This document shows positions 1-6,571 of a DNA stretch of 10,246 nt, piece after piece. Origin of the DNA: Rickettsiella sp. Lineage in GTDB: Bacteria; Pseudomonadota; Gammaproteobacteria; Diplorickettsiales; Diplorickettsiaceae. Both the position numbers and the translations under genes were made by a program. Each line of letters starts with the position of its first letter. The first letter of the stretch is position 1. The stretch spans positions 1 through 10,246 of the forward strand of contig JAVHYG010000047.1 of the NCBI GenBank assembly GCA_031119195.1, given 5' to 3'. The notes beneath the pieces were generated by a model. The model was not told the DNA's origin. It was given only the letters and a program-made list of their open reading frames with translations, and made no database searches.

Positions 1-115
1 TTTCTACAGCAAGTTTATGTGTTGTAATGAGCACATAGCCAGGGTTCGATACCATTTCAACGCCTATCCAAGCTGAAACTAGAAGGACAAGTAAAAATAT
101 AAAAAACCGCTTCAT
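1..115 (-). CDS. hemY: HemY-type inner-membrane heme-biosynthesis protein, N-terminal part only
   Basis: Only the first 38 codons are in the window; the gene runs off the left edge. The translation starts MKRFFIFLLVLLVSAWIG, a single hydrophobic membrane anchor, followed by the segment NPGYVLITTHKLAVE. Proteobacterial HemY proteins have the same layout: an N-terminal membrane segment followed by a GYVLI stretch, then TPR-like repeats that would lie outside the window. The ATG shares its A with the TAA of hemX (TAATG overlap), so the two are translationally coupled and cotranscribed with hemD. In this family HemY is an inner-membrane protein of the heme/porphyrin operon whose exact biochemical role is unsettled; it is not the Bacillus protoporphyrinogen oxidase of the same name. 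The call rests on position and a short match. Confidence 0.8.
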   Translation of the reverse strand, partial: MKRFFIFLLVLLVSAWIGVEMVSNPGYVLITTHKLAVE

Positions 116-1137
116 TAAGGAAGTTCCTTTTGATCGGTAGCTGTACTGGATATCATTTTATCAAGAGAAGCGATAGCATCTAAAGTAGGTGCTAAGTCGG
201 GTAAGTTTGGTTGTAGATTTATTGTTTCGAGTTCATTAATAGTCTGCATTACTGTTCGAGTGCTTGAGGCGTTGGTTGAAAAATACTGTTGTATTATTTC
301 TTTTATTTGCTGCAAACTAGTTTGATAGATCTTTTGTTGGTGATGGAGTAAGGCCCATTGTGCTTGCTGCAATAATAATTGTAAATTGTGTTGTAAATAT
401 TGCTGCTGTGCCTGGGGTAATAAAGGCTCTATCGGTTTATCTAAATGTTGTATAACTATTAATTGTTGAAAGCTACGTAAACTCGAAAAAATAGCGCTCA
501 TCCAATTTTTTTCTGAGGTTGATGGATTTGAAGCATTTGTCGCTTCTTTAGTGGGAATAGGCGTAGTGCTAATTAAAGGCAATTGAATTACTTGATTTTG
601 CAAGCTATTTAATTGTGTTAAAGCATTGCTTAAGTCGATCTGTGGTAAGGCTTTTAGACTTGTTATATTTTGCATCAATAAATTGTGTAATGATTCGATA
701 GGAAGGCTAGAAAGTTCGCCTAATTGTTTATCTGCTAATGTTAATGCAGATAAAGCATTGGCCACATCGCGAAGGTAGAAAAGACTATCTTGTGCTTGTT
801 GAATAAGCTGATGTATGTTGCTTATTTGAATTTTTGAAGCATTGGAAGAAAATTTTTTTTGAATAAAGTTTTGTATTTGAGTTACATTTTTTTCTAATGT
901 CTGATATTTAGTTTGATATTGGGAAAGTTGTTCCTGGATTTGTGTAAAATGGGTTTCATATGATCTAAAGGTGACATCATTTTTTTTCCAAAAAAAAGTA
1001 ATGGCAAAGAAGAGAAATAGCCAAGTTATGAGAATGAGGGTGGTAGCAAACCACGCTATAATAGAACTTTTTGGTTGCGTTTCTGCCATGTTATGGCTTA
1101 GCTTAGCATCGGTGGATTTAATCGGCTGTGACTCCAT
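115..1137 (-). CDS. hemX: HemX family inner-membrane protein
   Basis: 340 residues. A polar N-terminus of about 25 residues is followed by one strong transmembrane helix (about 26-50, ending FFAITFFW), then a long helical, glutamine-rich region with likely coiled coil at about 58-100 and repeated Gln/Leu stretches near 245-280. This is the layout of proteobacterial HemX: cytoplasmic tail, one membrane span, large outer domain. It is shorter than E. coli HemX (about 390), mainly by lacking most of the low-complexity N-terminal tail. HemX has often been annotated as uroporphyrinogen-III methyltransferase, but no SAM-binding motif is visible here, so no enzymatic role is claimed. The start at 1137 is supported by GGAG 8 nt upstream, lying in the 18-nt gap after hemD; Met17 is a less likely alternative. 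It lies between hemD and hemY in one transcription unit. Confidence 0.88.
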   Translation of the reverse strand: MESQPIKSTDAKLSHNMAETQPKSSIIAWFATTLILITWLFLFFAITFFWKKNDVTFRSYETHFTQIQEQLSQYQTKYQTLEKNVTQIQNFIQKKFSSNASKIQISNIHQLIQQAQDSLFYLRDVANALSALTLADKQLGELSSLPIESLHNLLMQNITSLKALPQIDLSNALTQLNSLQNQVIQLPLISTTPIPTKEATNASNPSTSEKNWMSAIFSSLRSFQQLIVIQHLDKPIEPLLPQAQQQYLQHNLQLLLQQAQWALLHHQQKIYQTSLQQIKEIIQQYFSTNASSTRTVMQTINELETINLQPNLPDLAPTLDAIASLDKMISSTATDQKELP

Positions 1138-1155
1138 AGCTATATCTCCGGAAAA

Positions 1156-1929
1156 TCAGTGCCCGGACTTAACTTTAAGCTTAGTGTAAGTCCGCAGTGT
1201 TTGTAAAATGCTTTCATCGCTTGCATTATCCGATATTAAGAGAGGTTTTACAAAGCCTAGCTTTTTTGCATAATCGGCGATGCGCGAACTGATTACCAAG
1301 AGCTGTTTACCAAATAAAGCATCACCCCATACCGGATGTAATAAACTAAGCAAATTAGTTAGGCCAGCATTACTGGTGCAAATAATAATATCTATAGTTT
1401 TTACTTCAGGTGTAATTGTATGGATAGGTAGCGAACGTTTATAAACTTTTAATAGGGCTATTTGTGCTCCGCGCTTTTTTAATGTTTGTGGTAAAGTTAA
1501 ACTTCCTCCTTGACCTTTTACTATTAAAATATTTTTTTGTCCTGGATTTTGTAATGGCAGAAGGCTAAGTACTCCTTCGCTGCTAAAATTTTTTTCTGGA
1601 TAATAATCTATTGGTAAATTGTGTTGTTTTAATGCTTTTACAGTTCCGGGGCCAATAGCGATTGTTTTTGTTTGATTAGGCCAGATTTGATAAATTTTAT
1701 GGATATAATTTACTATTTTAAATACAGCATTAGGACTTATAAAAATAACGAAATTATAGTCAGCTATTTTTCTAACTTGCTTTAAAATATTTTCTTTGTT
1801 GAGCGCTATAATTTCTAGAGTTGGAAAAGAAACCGGATTGCCGCCTTCGATCTGAATTTTCGAAGCAAGCGTTTGTGTTTGATGCTTAGGGCGAGTAATA
1901 AGAATATTTAGGTTTTCTAGCGATTTCAT
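1156..1929 (-). CDS. hemD: Uroporphyrinogen-III synthase
   Basis: 257 residues (E. coli HemD is 246). The enzyme closes and rearranges hydroxymethylbilane to uroporphyrinogen III in the cytosol, the branch point to heme and siroheme. The family's pattern is visible: ILITRP near residues 9-14, the FISPNAV element near 63-69, AIGPGTVKAL near 91-100, SSEGVL near 116-121, then VKGQGG and RGA with a following VYKR, and CTSNAGL in the second domain. The family is highly divergent, so these scattered elements plus the hemX-hemY context carry the call. Unlike the classic hemCDXY operon, the upstream side is a divergent intergenic region with no hemC, so hemD is probably first in its transcript. No Shine-Dalgarno sequence is visible before the ATG. 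Confidence 0.92.
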   Translation of the reverse strand: MKSLENLNILITRPKHQTQTLASKIQIEGGNPVSFPTLEIIALNKENILKQVRKIADYNFVIFISPNAVFKIVNYIHKIYQIWPNQTKTIAIGPGTVKALKQHNLPIDYYPEKNFSSEGVLSLLPLQNPGQKNILIVKGQGGSLTLPQTLKKRGAQIALLKVYKRSLPIHTITPEVKTIDIIICTSNAGLTNLLSLLHPVWGDALFGKQLLVISSRIADYAKKLGFVKPLLISDNASDESILQTLRTYTKLKVKSGH

Positions 1930-1977
1930 GCGATAAAAATAAAGCTAATTTAGCGAGTAATCAAGTGTTTTACCTGT

Positions 1978-2006
1978 TTGACAAAATATAGAAAATATAA
2001 TGGGAT
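1978..2006 (+). promoter_or_regulatory. Possible promoter of the broken plus-strand gene
   Basis: A perfect -35 hexamer TTGACA lies at 1978-1983. A perfect TATAAT lies at 1996-2001 but only 12 bp away; at the normal 17-bp spacing the hexamer is TGGGAT (2001-2006), a poorer match. Either the -10 is weak or spacing has been altered. It sits in the divergent gap between hemD and the gene that begins at 2044, about 40 bp upstream of that start. Confidence 0.3.
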
Positions 2007-2043
2007 ACGTAGCTAATCAAATTTTTTAGAGGCAAATGTATAA

Positions 2044-2589
2044 ATGGGTAATATTTTAAAAACTATCGGGCGTATGTTAAGCAATAAACATAATAAATTC
2101 CCCGGATATTCGAAGAAAACGGGTAATTTTACGAGCTATGTTGGAGAATATGGGGCCAACTCTGAGTCGAATTGATCTATCAGAAGAAGTTTCTAATGTT
2201 TGGTTTGCAAGTCCTCTGCAAGATCAAGATCCATCTTACGATATTTCTAGTTCAGTATATCAAATACCTGTTTCCCAGAGAGAGTCGGTTGATAGTTTAC
2301 CTAATACACGAGGTTTAGATACTATTAAAAAAACGAGAGATATGGGGTCTCAAACTGATTTGATGTTTCCGTCCTCATCTATTTCTTCTTCATCAGTCTC
2401 TGAACCTACTACTCCGCCCCACCACCGCCACTTGTAACATTAACCGATCCTCTAAAAGCACTTAAAAACAAGACTAAAAAAGCAGGGAATAGTCCTACTG
2501 AACCAGAGATTGACCCACTAAAGAAATTGATGTCAGAATTAAACGACGTACTTAAAAAAAGACGTGAAGGTATAGACTCTAAAGATTAA
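2044..2589 (+). pseudogene. Unrecognised Ser/Pro-rich gene broken by two frameshifts; possible actin-binding-type effector
   Basis: Three consecutive reading frames read as one protein. Frame one runs from ATG 2044 (AGAGG at 2028-2032 is a ribosome-binding site) to a stop at 2173-2175. A middle frame runs to TAA 2435-2437 and the last frame to TAA 2587-2589. Removing one G from the GGGG run at 2152-2155 joins the first two; adding one C to the CCCC run at 2417-2420 joins the last two. The repaired product is about 181 residues: a basic N-terminus (MGNILKTIGRMLSNKHNK), an acidic/Ser-rich middle, a serine run, six consecutive prolines, then a Lys-rich tail ending LMSELNDVLKKRREGIDSKD. That tail resembles the F-actin-binding segment of Ena/VASP proteins, and the proline run would suit profilin or SH3/EVH1 partners; this is inference from a short match. 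The gene could be a true pseudogene or an assembly error at homopolymers. No signal peptide or membrane segment is seen. Confidence 0.6.
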
Positions 2590-2676
2590 TATCTCCAAGC
2601 ATACTAATTTAGCATTTACTCTAATTTATTAAAAATAACTCTCAAAAATCAAAATACAACTTAGGTTAATTTTCGG

Positions 2677-2705
2677 TTAGACTAAGTACAGTCGTACCTT
2701 ATATA
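2677..2705 (+). promoter_or_regulatory. Possible pgk-pyk promoter
   Basis: TTAGAC (2677-2682) and TATATA (2700-2705) are separated by 17 bp. Initiation about 7 nt after the -10 would leave only a few bases before the pgk ATG at 2715, which also lacks a Shine-Dalgarno sequence, so the operon might be expressed from a nearly leaderless mRNA or from another promoter further up. The -35 match is weak. Confidence 0.3.
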
Positions 2706-2714
2706 GTTATCTTT

Positions 2715-3887
2715 ATGTCATTAGTAAATTTGAAGGATTTGAATCTGTATCATAAGCGCGTCATCATTCGTGAAGATTTCAATGTTCCCATGGAAGAAGG
2801 GCAAATTACGAGTGATGCACGTATTAAAGCGGCCTTACCCACTATTCAATACGCTTTAAAGCAGGGGGCTGCAGTTATTTTGCTATCTCATCTTGGTAGA
2901 CCCGAAGAAGGTCATACTACACCTGAATTTTCTTTAGCGCCTATTGCTGAACGTCTGCAAATGTTATTAGGATGCCCGGTTAGGTTTATTCCCCATTGGT
3001 TAGACGGATTTGAAATTGTGTCGGGGGAGGTTGTGCTTTGTGAGAATATACGTTTTCAAAAAGGTGAGAAAAAAAATGATCCGATCCTAGCTAAAAAAAT
3101 AGCGAAATTAGGTGATATTTTTGTTATGGATGCTTTTGCAACCGCGCACCGAAGTGAAGCATCAACAGTTGGCGTAGGCCAATTTTCTAAACAAGCATGT
3201 GCAGGATTGCTATTAATGTCAGAGTTGAAAGCTTTAACACAGGCTTTAAAAAATCCAGCGAGGCCTTTGCTTGCTATTGTGGGTGGTTCTAAGGTTTCTA
3301 GTAAATTAAAAGTATTAGCCTCTTTGATCCAAAAAGTGGATAAATTAATCTTAGGTGGAGGGATTGCAAATACTTTTTTAGTTGCGCAGGGATATAAGCT
3401 CGGGCGATCATTAGTTGAAAATGATCTTATTGCAGAAGCTAAACGTTTGTTTGAGTTAGCACAACAAAGTCAAGTTGGAATTATTTTGCCAATTGATGTG
3501 GTAGTTGCCAAAGAACTTTCTGCAACGGCTAAAACGTATATTAGAAAATTAACGGGAATTAAAAACGATGAAATGGTTTTAGATATTGGTCCAGAATCTA
3601 TCAAAGTTTATAGGTGGGCTATTGACTCTGCAGCTACAATCTTATGGAATGGACCGGTTGGTGTTTTTGAAATGAACCCTTTTGAAGCGGGTACAAAAGC
3701 TTTAAGTTTAGCTATCGCAGGAAGTAACGCTTTTTCAATTGCCGGTGGAGGCGATACTTTAGCAGCCATAGAAAAATATGCAATTGGCGATAAAATCACT
3801 TATATTTCTACCGGCGGCGGTGCGTTTCTCGAATTTATTGAAGATGAAAATTTTCCGGTTTTAAATTTATTGAAAAAGAGATCTTAA
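2715..3887 (+). CDS. pgk: Phosphoglycerate kinase
   Basis: 390 residues (E. coli 387), full length. It transfers phosphate from 1,3-bisphosphoglycerate to ADP in the cytosol, giving 3-phosphoglycerate and ATP. N-terminal substrate-domain motifs: REDFNVP (19-25), DARI (34-37, basic-patch Arg36), SHLGRP (58-63, His59 and Arg62), ENIRF (110-114) and AHRSEAST (144-151). C-terminal nucleotide-domain motifs: GGSKVSSKL (190-198), GGGIANTFL (214-222), WNGPVGVFE (311-319) and GGGDT (344-348) in the phosphate-binding loop. The start MSLVNLKDLNL fits family N-termini. No Shine-Dalgarno sequence is seen before it. It is followed 8 nt later by pyk. Related genomes commonly place gap (and tkt) upstream of pgk; here the broken gene occupies that side. 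Confidence 0.98.
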   Translation: MSLVNLKDLNLYHKRVIIREDFNVPMEEGQITSDARIKAALPTIQYALKQGAAVILLSHLGRPEEGHTTPEFSLAPIAERLQMLLGCPVRFIPHWLDGFEIVSGEVVLCENIRFQKGEKKNDPILAKKIAKLGDIFVMDAFATAHRSEASTVGVGQFSKQACAGLLLMSELKALTQALKNPARPLLAIVGGSKVSSKLKVLASLIQKVDKLILGGGIANTFLVAQGYKLGRSLVENDLIAEAKRLFELAQQSQVGIILPIDVVVAKELSATAKTYIRKLTGIKNDEMVLDIGPESIKVYRWAIDSAATILWNGPVGVFEMNPFEAGTKALSLAIAGSNAFSIAGGGDTLAAIEKYAIGDKITYISTGGGAFLEFIEDENFPVLNLLKKRS

Positions 3888-3895
3888 GAGGTGTA

Positions 3896-5329
3896 ATGTT
3901 AAAGCGATTTAAAAGAACTAAAATTGTGGCTACGCTGGGCCCGGCTACCGATGAGGAAGGTGTTCTACGGGCGATGATAAATGCCGGTTTAGACGTTGTC
4001 CGGTTAAATTTTTCACATGGTAAAGCAGAGGACCATATAAAGCGGGCAGAGCTAGTTCGTAAATGTGCTCAAGGAGCAGGTCGTGAAATTGCGATTATGG
4101 CGGATTTACAGGGACCAAAAATTCGTATTGCGCGGTTCAAACAAGGTAAGATTTTTTTAAAAGAAGGATCGCAGTTTATTTTGGATGCTGATTTATCCAA
4201 AGAGGCAGGTGACGAGAAAGCGGTGGGCATTGATTATAAAGGTTTACCTAAAGATGTAGGTCGAGGCGATGTGCTATTACTCGATGATGGACGTTTAGTA
4301 TTTAAAGTTAATAAAGTTCAAAAAAATAAAATTATTTGCAAAGTAGAAGTTGGCGGTGAATTATCTAACAATAAAGGCATTAACCGCAAAGGTGGTGGAC
4401 TTTCTGCAGAGGCTTTAACTGCTAAAGATAAAAAAGATTTAAAAACAGCTGTTAAGTTAAATGCCGATTACATTGCTATTTCATTTCCACGCAATGCCGC
4501 AGATATGAAAAAAGCAAGGAGTTTATTAAAAAAAGCGAAGGGAACTGCGGGTCTAATTGCAAAAATAGAACGTAGTGACGCTGTTCCACTTTTAGATGAA
4601 ATTATTAAAGCATCGGATGCGGTAATGGTAGCACGAGGTGATTTAGGCGTAGAAATTGGTGATGCCGAATTACCTGCGGTACAAAAACATATTATTCAAC
4701 GTGCGCGATCCCTGGATAAAGTTGTTATTACTGCCACACAAATGATGGAATCTATGATCCATAATTCTATTCCGACACGAGCAGAAGTATTTGATGTGGC
4801 AAATGCGGTATTAGATGGAACTGATGCAGTTATGTTATCGGCAGAAACAGCGACAGGCGAACATCCGGAATTAGTTGTTGCTGCAATGGCGCGTATATGT
4901 TTAGGGGCAGAAAAACAACCCAAGACCAGAGTATCGAGACACCGTGTAGAGTGTCAGTTTCAACGGCGTGATGAAGCGATTGCAATGGCGGCGATGTATA
5001 CCGCAAATCATTATAATATTAAAGCGATTATTGCTTTAACGGAATCGGGGGCTACACCTTTATGGATGTCTCGTATTCGTTCAGGGATTCCAATTTATGC
5101 TCTTGCGCATAGCGTTCGTACCACGCGTCGATTAACACTTTACCGAGGCGTTTATCCAATATATTTCAATATTGATAAATTAGATAAACGACATGTCAAT
5201 GATTTTGCTTTTACAGAACTAAAAAAGCATGGTGTGTTACGTAAAGGTGATTGTATCCTTATTACCTATGGTGATCTTTTAAAGACTACCGGCGGAACGA
5301 ATACGCTCAAGATTCTTGAAGTCCCCTAA
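3896..5329 (+). CDS. pyk: Pyruvate kinase, PykA-like
   Basis: 477 residues (E. coli PykA 480), full length. It converts phosphoenolpyruvate and ADP to pyruvate and ATP, the last glycolytic step, in the cytosol. TKIVATLGPAT (8-18) opens the barrel; RLNFSHG (36-42) gives the cation and nucleotide-binding residues; LQGPKIRI (71-78) leads into the B domain (about 72-170), which contains the LSNNKGIN stretch typical of PykA. The signature IAKIERSDAV (221-230) carries catalytic Lys223 and metal ligand Glu225; MVARGDLGVEIG (244-255) and TATQMMESM (279-287) complete the site. The C-domain from about residue 350 retains the allosteric fold region. It matches PykA more than PykF throughout. The gap after pgk is 8 nt and contains AAGAGG as ribosome-binding site, so the two are cotranscribed. 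A palindromic element begins 4 bp after the stop. Confidence 0.98.
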   Translation: MLKRFKRTKIVATLGPATDEEGVLRAMINAGLDVVRLNFSHGKAEDHIKRAELVRKCAQGAGREIAIMADLQGPKIRIARFKQGKIFLKEGSQFILDADLSKEAGDEKAVGIDYKGLPKDVGRGDVLLLDDGRLVFKVNKVQKNKIICKVEVGGELSNNKGINRKGGGLSAEALTAKDKKDLKTAVKLNADYIAISFPRNAADMKKARSLLKKAKGTAGLIAKIERSDAVPLLDEIIKASDAVMVARGDLGVEIGDAELPAVQKHIIQRARSLDKVVITATQMMESMIHNSIPTRAEVFDVANAVLDGTDAVMLSAETATGEHPELVVAAMARICLGAEKQPKTRVSRHRVECQFQRRDEAIAMAAMYTANHYNIKAIIALTESGATPLWMSRIRSGIPIYALAHSVRTTRRLTLYRGVYPIYFNIDKLDKRHVNDFAFTELKKHGVLRKGDCILITYGDLLKTTGGTNTLKILEVP

Positions 5330-5333
5330 AAGG

Positions 5334-5470
5334 CTTATGCTAAAAGTTAGCTTTTAGTGTAGCGCTTTGTTGCCGTCTTTCTGCGGTGCTTATTTACACG
5401 CAAGTAAATTACGTTCCTCGAAAAGCTGGCGCCACGCGCGCTACTCCTAAAATCTAACTTTTAGCATAAG
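5334..5470. repeat. 137-bp palindromic element (MITE-like) between pyk and fur
   Basis: The ends are a perfect 17-bp inverted repeat, CTTATGCTAAAAGTTAG at 5334-5350 and its complement at 5454-5470. The symmetry continues imperfectly inward (TTTTAG and GTAGCGC blocks on both sides) to a central hairpin ATTTAC / GTAAAT at 5392-5397 and 5404-5409, so nearly the whole element can fold back on itself. The left end also holds a local hairpin, CTAAAAG-TTAG-CTTTTAG (5340-5357). It fills the gap between the convergent pyk and fur genes and could act as a two-way transcription barrier. No clear target duplication is visible. The core 5384-5420 is homologous to that of the element at 6368-6510. Confidence 0.8.
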
Positions 5471-5501
5471 TCCAGTTGCCTTTATTCGCATGCCTATATG
5501 T

Positions 5502-5927
5502 TTACTTAGTTGCACGTTTTTTACAGCATACGCTGCAGATTCCATAAATAATTAAACTGTGATCCGTCATTTTGTAGCCCTTGTCTTTTGCTACAGCTTT
5601 TTGGCGTTGTTCAATTTTTTTATCAACAAATTCATCTACCTTACCACATTTGATACAGAATAAGTGATCGTGATGAGGGCCTTTGTCGAGTTCGAATACA
5701 GAATAACCCTCTTCGAAATTTCGCCGCTTTACTAATCCGGCTGTTTCAAATTGTGTTAATACACGATAAACCGTTGCTAAACCAATATCTTCTCCCGATT
5801 CCAACAGTGCTTTGTAAATATCTTCTGCACTCAAATGACGGGTTTTGACTTGCTCAAGTAGCTGCAAAATTTTTAATCTTGGGACGGTTACTTTTAAGCC
5901 GGCTTGCCGTAGTTGTTGATTATCCAT
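5502..5927 (-). CDS. fur: Ferric uptake regulator
   Basis: 141 residues (E. coli 148). This is a dimeric iron-responsive repressor that binds Fe2+ and shuts down iron-acquisition genes. The N-terminal winged helix includes GLKVTVPRLKIL (10-21), SAEDIYKAL (33-41) and the recognition helix IGLATVYRVLTQFE (48-61). The metal-binding dimerisation domain has HHDH (85-88), the CIKC pair (Cys91, Cys94), His123, and a second cysteine cluster CSVCC (131-135), matching the structural zinc site. The His-rich tail of E. coli Fur is missing. The start at 5927 has GAG 8 nt upstream; a stronger AAGGAG lies about 15 nt away, too far to be usual. It is divergent from bamE and convergent with pyk. No recognisable Fur box was found in its own upstream region. 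Confidence 0.97.
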   Translation of the reverse strand: MDNQQLRQAGLKVTVPRLKILQLLEQVKTRHLSAEDIYKALLESGEDIGLATVYRVLTQFETAGLVKRRNFEEGYSVFELDKGPHHDHLFCIKCGKVDEFVDKKIEQRQKAVAKDKGYKMTDHSLIIYGICSVCCKKRATK

Positions 5928-6000
5928 TAGACTATCTCTAAACTCCTTAAATCGCGTTAGTTTTTTTCATTATTTTGTTCGCTAAACTCTTCAGCATGCT

Positions 6001-6030
6001 TTGCTTTATTTTTAGAGTGTGGGGTATAAA
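6001..6030 (+). promoter_or_regulatory. Possible bamE promoter
   Basis: TTGCTT (6001-6006) and TATAAA (6025-6030) with an 18-bp spacer stand about 30 bp before the bamE ATG, within the divergent fur/bamE region. The -35 matches only in its TTG. Confidence 0.35.
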
Positions 6031-6059
6031 ACTGGAACATAGTTTATTGATATTATTTT

Positions 6060-6362
6060 ATGACAAAATTGTTTATTAGCTTTTTCTTCTTATTATTACT
6101 TTCGGCATGTAGTATTATCTACCGGCCTGATATTCAACAAGGAAATGTACTTTCACAGTCTAGCATAGACCAGTTAAAACTGGGCATGACAGAGGAACAA
6201 GTTCGTTACTTGTTGGGTAGTTGTGTCTTAGAGCCTTCTTTCCAGTCAAATCGCAGAGACTATGTTTATTTTTATAAACCCGGCCATGGTGAGTCGACTC
6301 AACGGCATATAAGTCTCTTCTTTTCTGGCGGTCGATTAATCAGCATTAAAAATACTACCTAA
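6060..6362 (+). CDS. bamE: Outer-membrane assembly lipoprotein BamE (SmpA/OmlA)
   Basis: 100 residues (E. coli 113). It is a small lipoprotein of the BAM complex, which folds beta-barrel proteins into the outer membrane. The N-terminus is a lipoprotein signal: a Lys, a hydrophobic stretch of Phe/Leu, and lipobox LSAC with the acylated Cys17; Ser-Ile after Cys favours outer-membrane sorting. YRPDIQQGN (21-29) is the family's hallmark, followed by LKLGMTEEQVRYLLGS (39-54) and the YVYFYKPGHG strand. E. coli BamE has the same order (YRPDINQGN, then VGMTQQQVAYALG). There is no visible Shine-Dalgarno sequence before the ATG. It is divergent from fur and convergent with rnfH; a palindromic element begins 5 bp after its stop. 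Confidence 0.95.
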   Translation: MTKLFISFFFLLLLSACSIIYRPDIQQGNVLSQSSIDQLKLGMTEEQVRYLLGSCVLEPSFQSNRRDYVYFYKPGHGESTQRHISLFFSGGRLISIKNTT

Positions 6363-6367
6363 TTAAT

Positions 6368-6510
6368 AGACCTCTTGCATAATCTGCGTAATAGATTTGA
6401 TTTCATCGTTAAACGAAATTCTACGGTCCTCATTTACCGCATGTAAACTCCGGTCCTAGATTATCGTTTGCCTTGAACTCAAGCCTATTACTTGCTTATG
6501 CAAGAGGTCT
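6368..6510. repeat. 143-bp palindromic element (MITE-like) with 3-bp target duplication
   Basis: Perfect 15-bp terminal inverted repeats, AGACCTCTTGCATAA at 6368-6382 and its complement at 6496-6510, are flanked on both sides by AAT (6365-6367 and 6511-6513), a likely target-site duplication. The symmetry continues inward imperfectly through a GTAATAG block, a TTGA block and an AAACGA block to a central TTTAC-CGCAT-GTAAA hairpin (6433-6447), so the element is a long quasi-palindrome with no coding capacity. It lies between the convergent bamE and rnfH. The end sequence and short duplication would suit mobilisation by an IS5/IS4-like transposase, but that is inference. Confidence 0.82.
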
Positions 6511-6538
6511 AATGTTTAATTCAAACATTTGGCTTTTT
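6511..6538 (+). terminator. Weak intrinsic terminator candidate after bamE
   Basis: AATGTTT (6511-6517) pairs perfectly with AAACATT (6523-6529) around a 5-nt loop and is followed by TGGC and five T's. The stem has only one G-C pair, so it would be weak. It lies just beyond the palindromic element, whose flanking duplication it overlaps. Confidence 0.3.
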
Positions 6539-6571
6539 CTCGTTTTTACTGTATCACTGAGAATATTGGAA

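Noticed and set aside
971..1189. Plus-strand reading frame of 72 codons over the hemX N-terminus
   Set aside because: It lies antisense to the membrane helix and start of hemX, has no ribosome-binding site and no recognisable family.
1996..2001. TATAAT paired with TTGACA at 1978 as a strong consensus promoter
   Set aside because: The 12-bp spacer is too short for sigma-70, so the pair is kept only as a low-confidence site.
2044..2064. Eukaryotic N-myristoylation signal at the MGN start of the broken gene
   Set aside because: Lys at the position where the motif needs Ser/Thr/Ala/Gly/Cys/Asn breaks the consensus.
3608..3799. Minus-strand reading frame inside pgk
   Set aside because: It is antisense to conserved C-terminal pgk motifs and has no independent support.
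4696..4923. Minus-strand reading frame inside pyk
   Set aside because: It is antisense to the conserved catalytic core of pyk; composition mirrors that gene.
5928..6059. Fur box in the fur/bamE divergent region
   Set aside because: No sequence close to the GATAATGATAATCATTATC consensus is present; only a loose ATTAT match.
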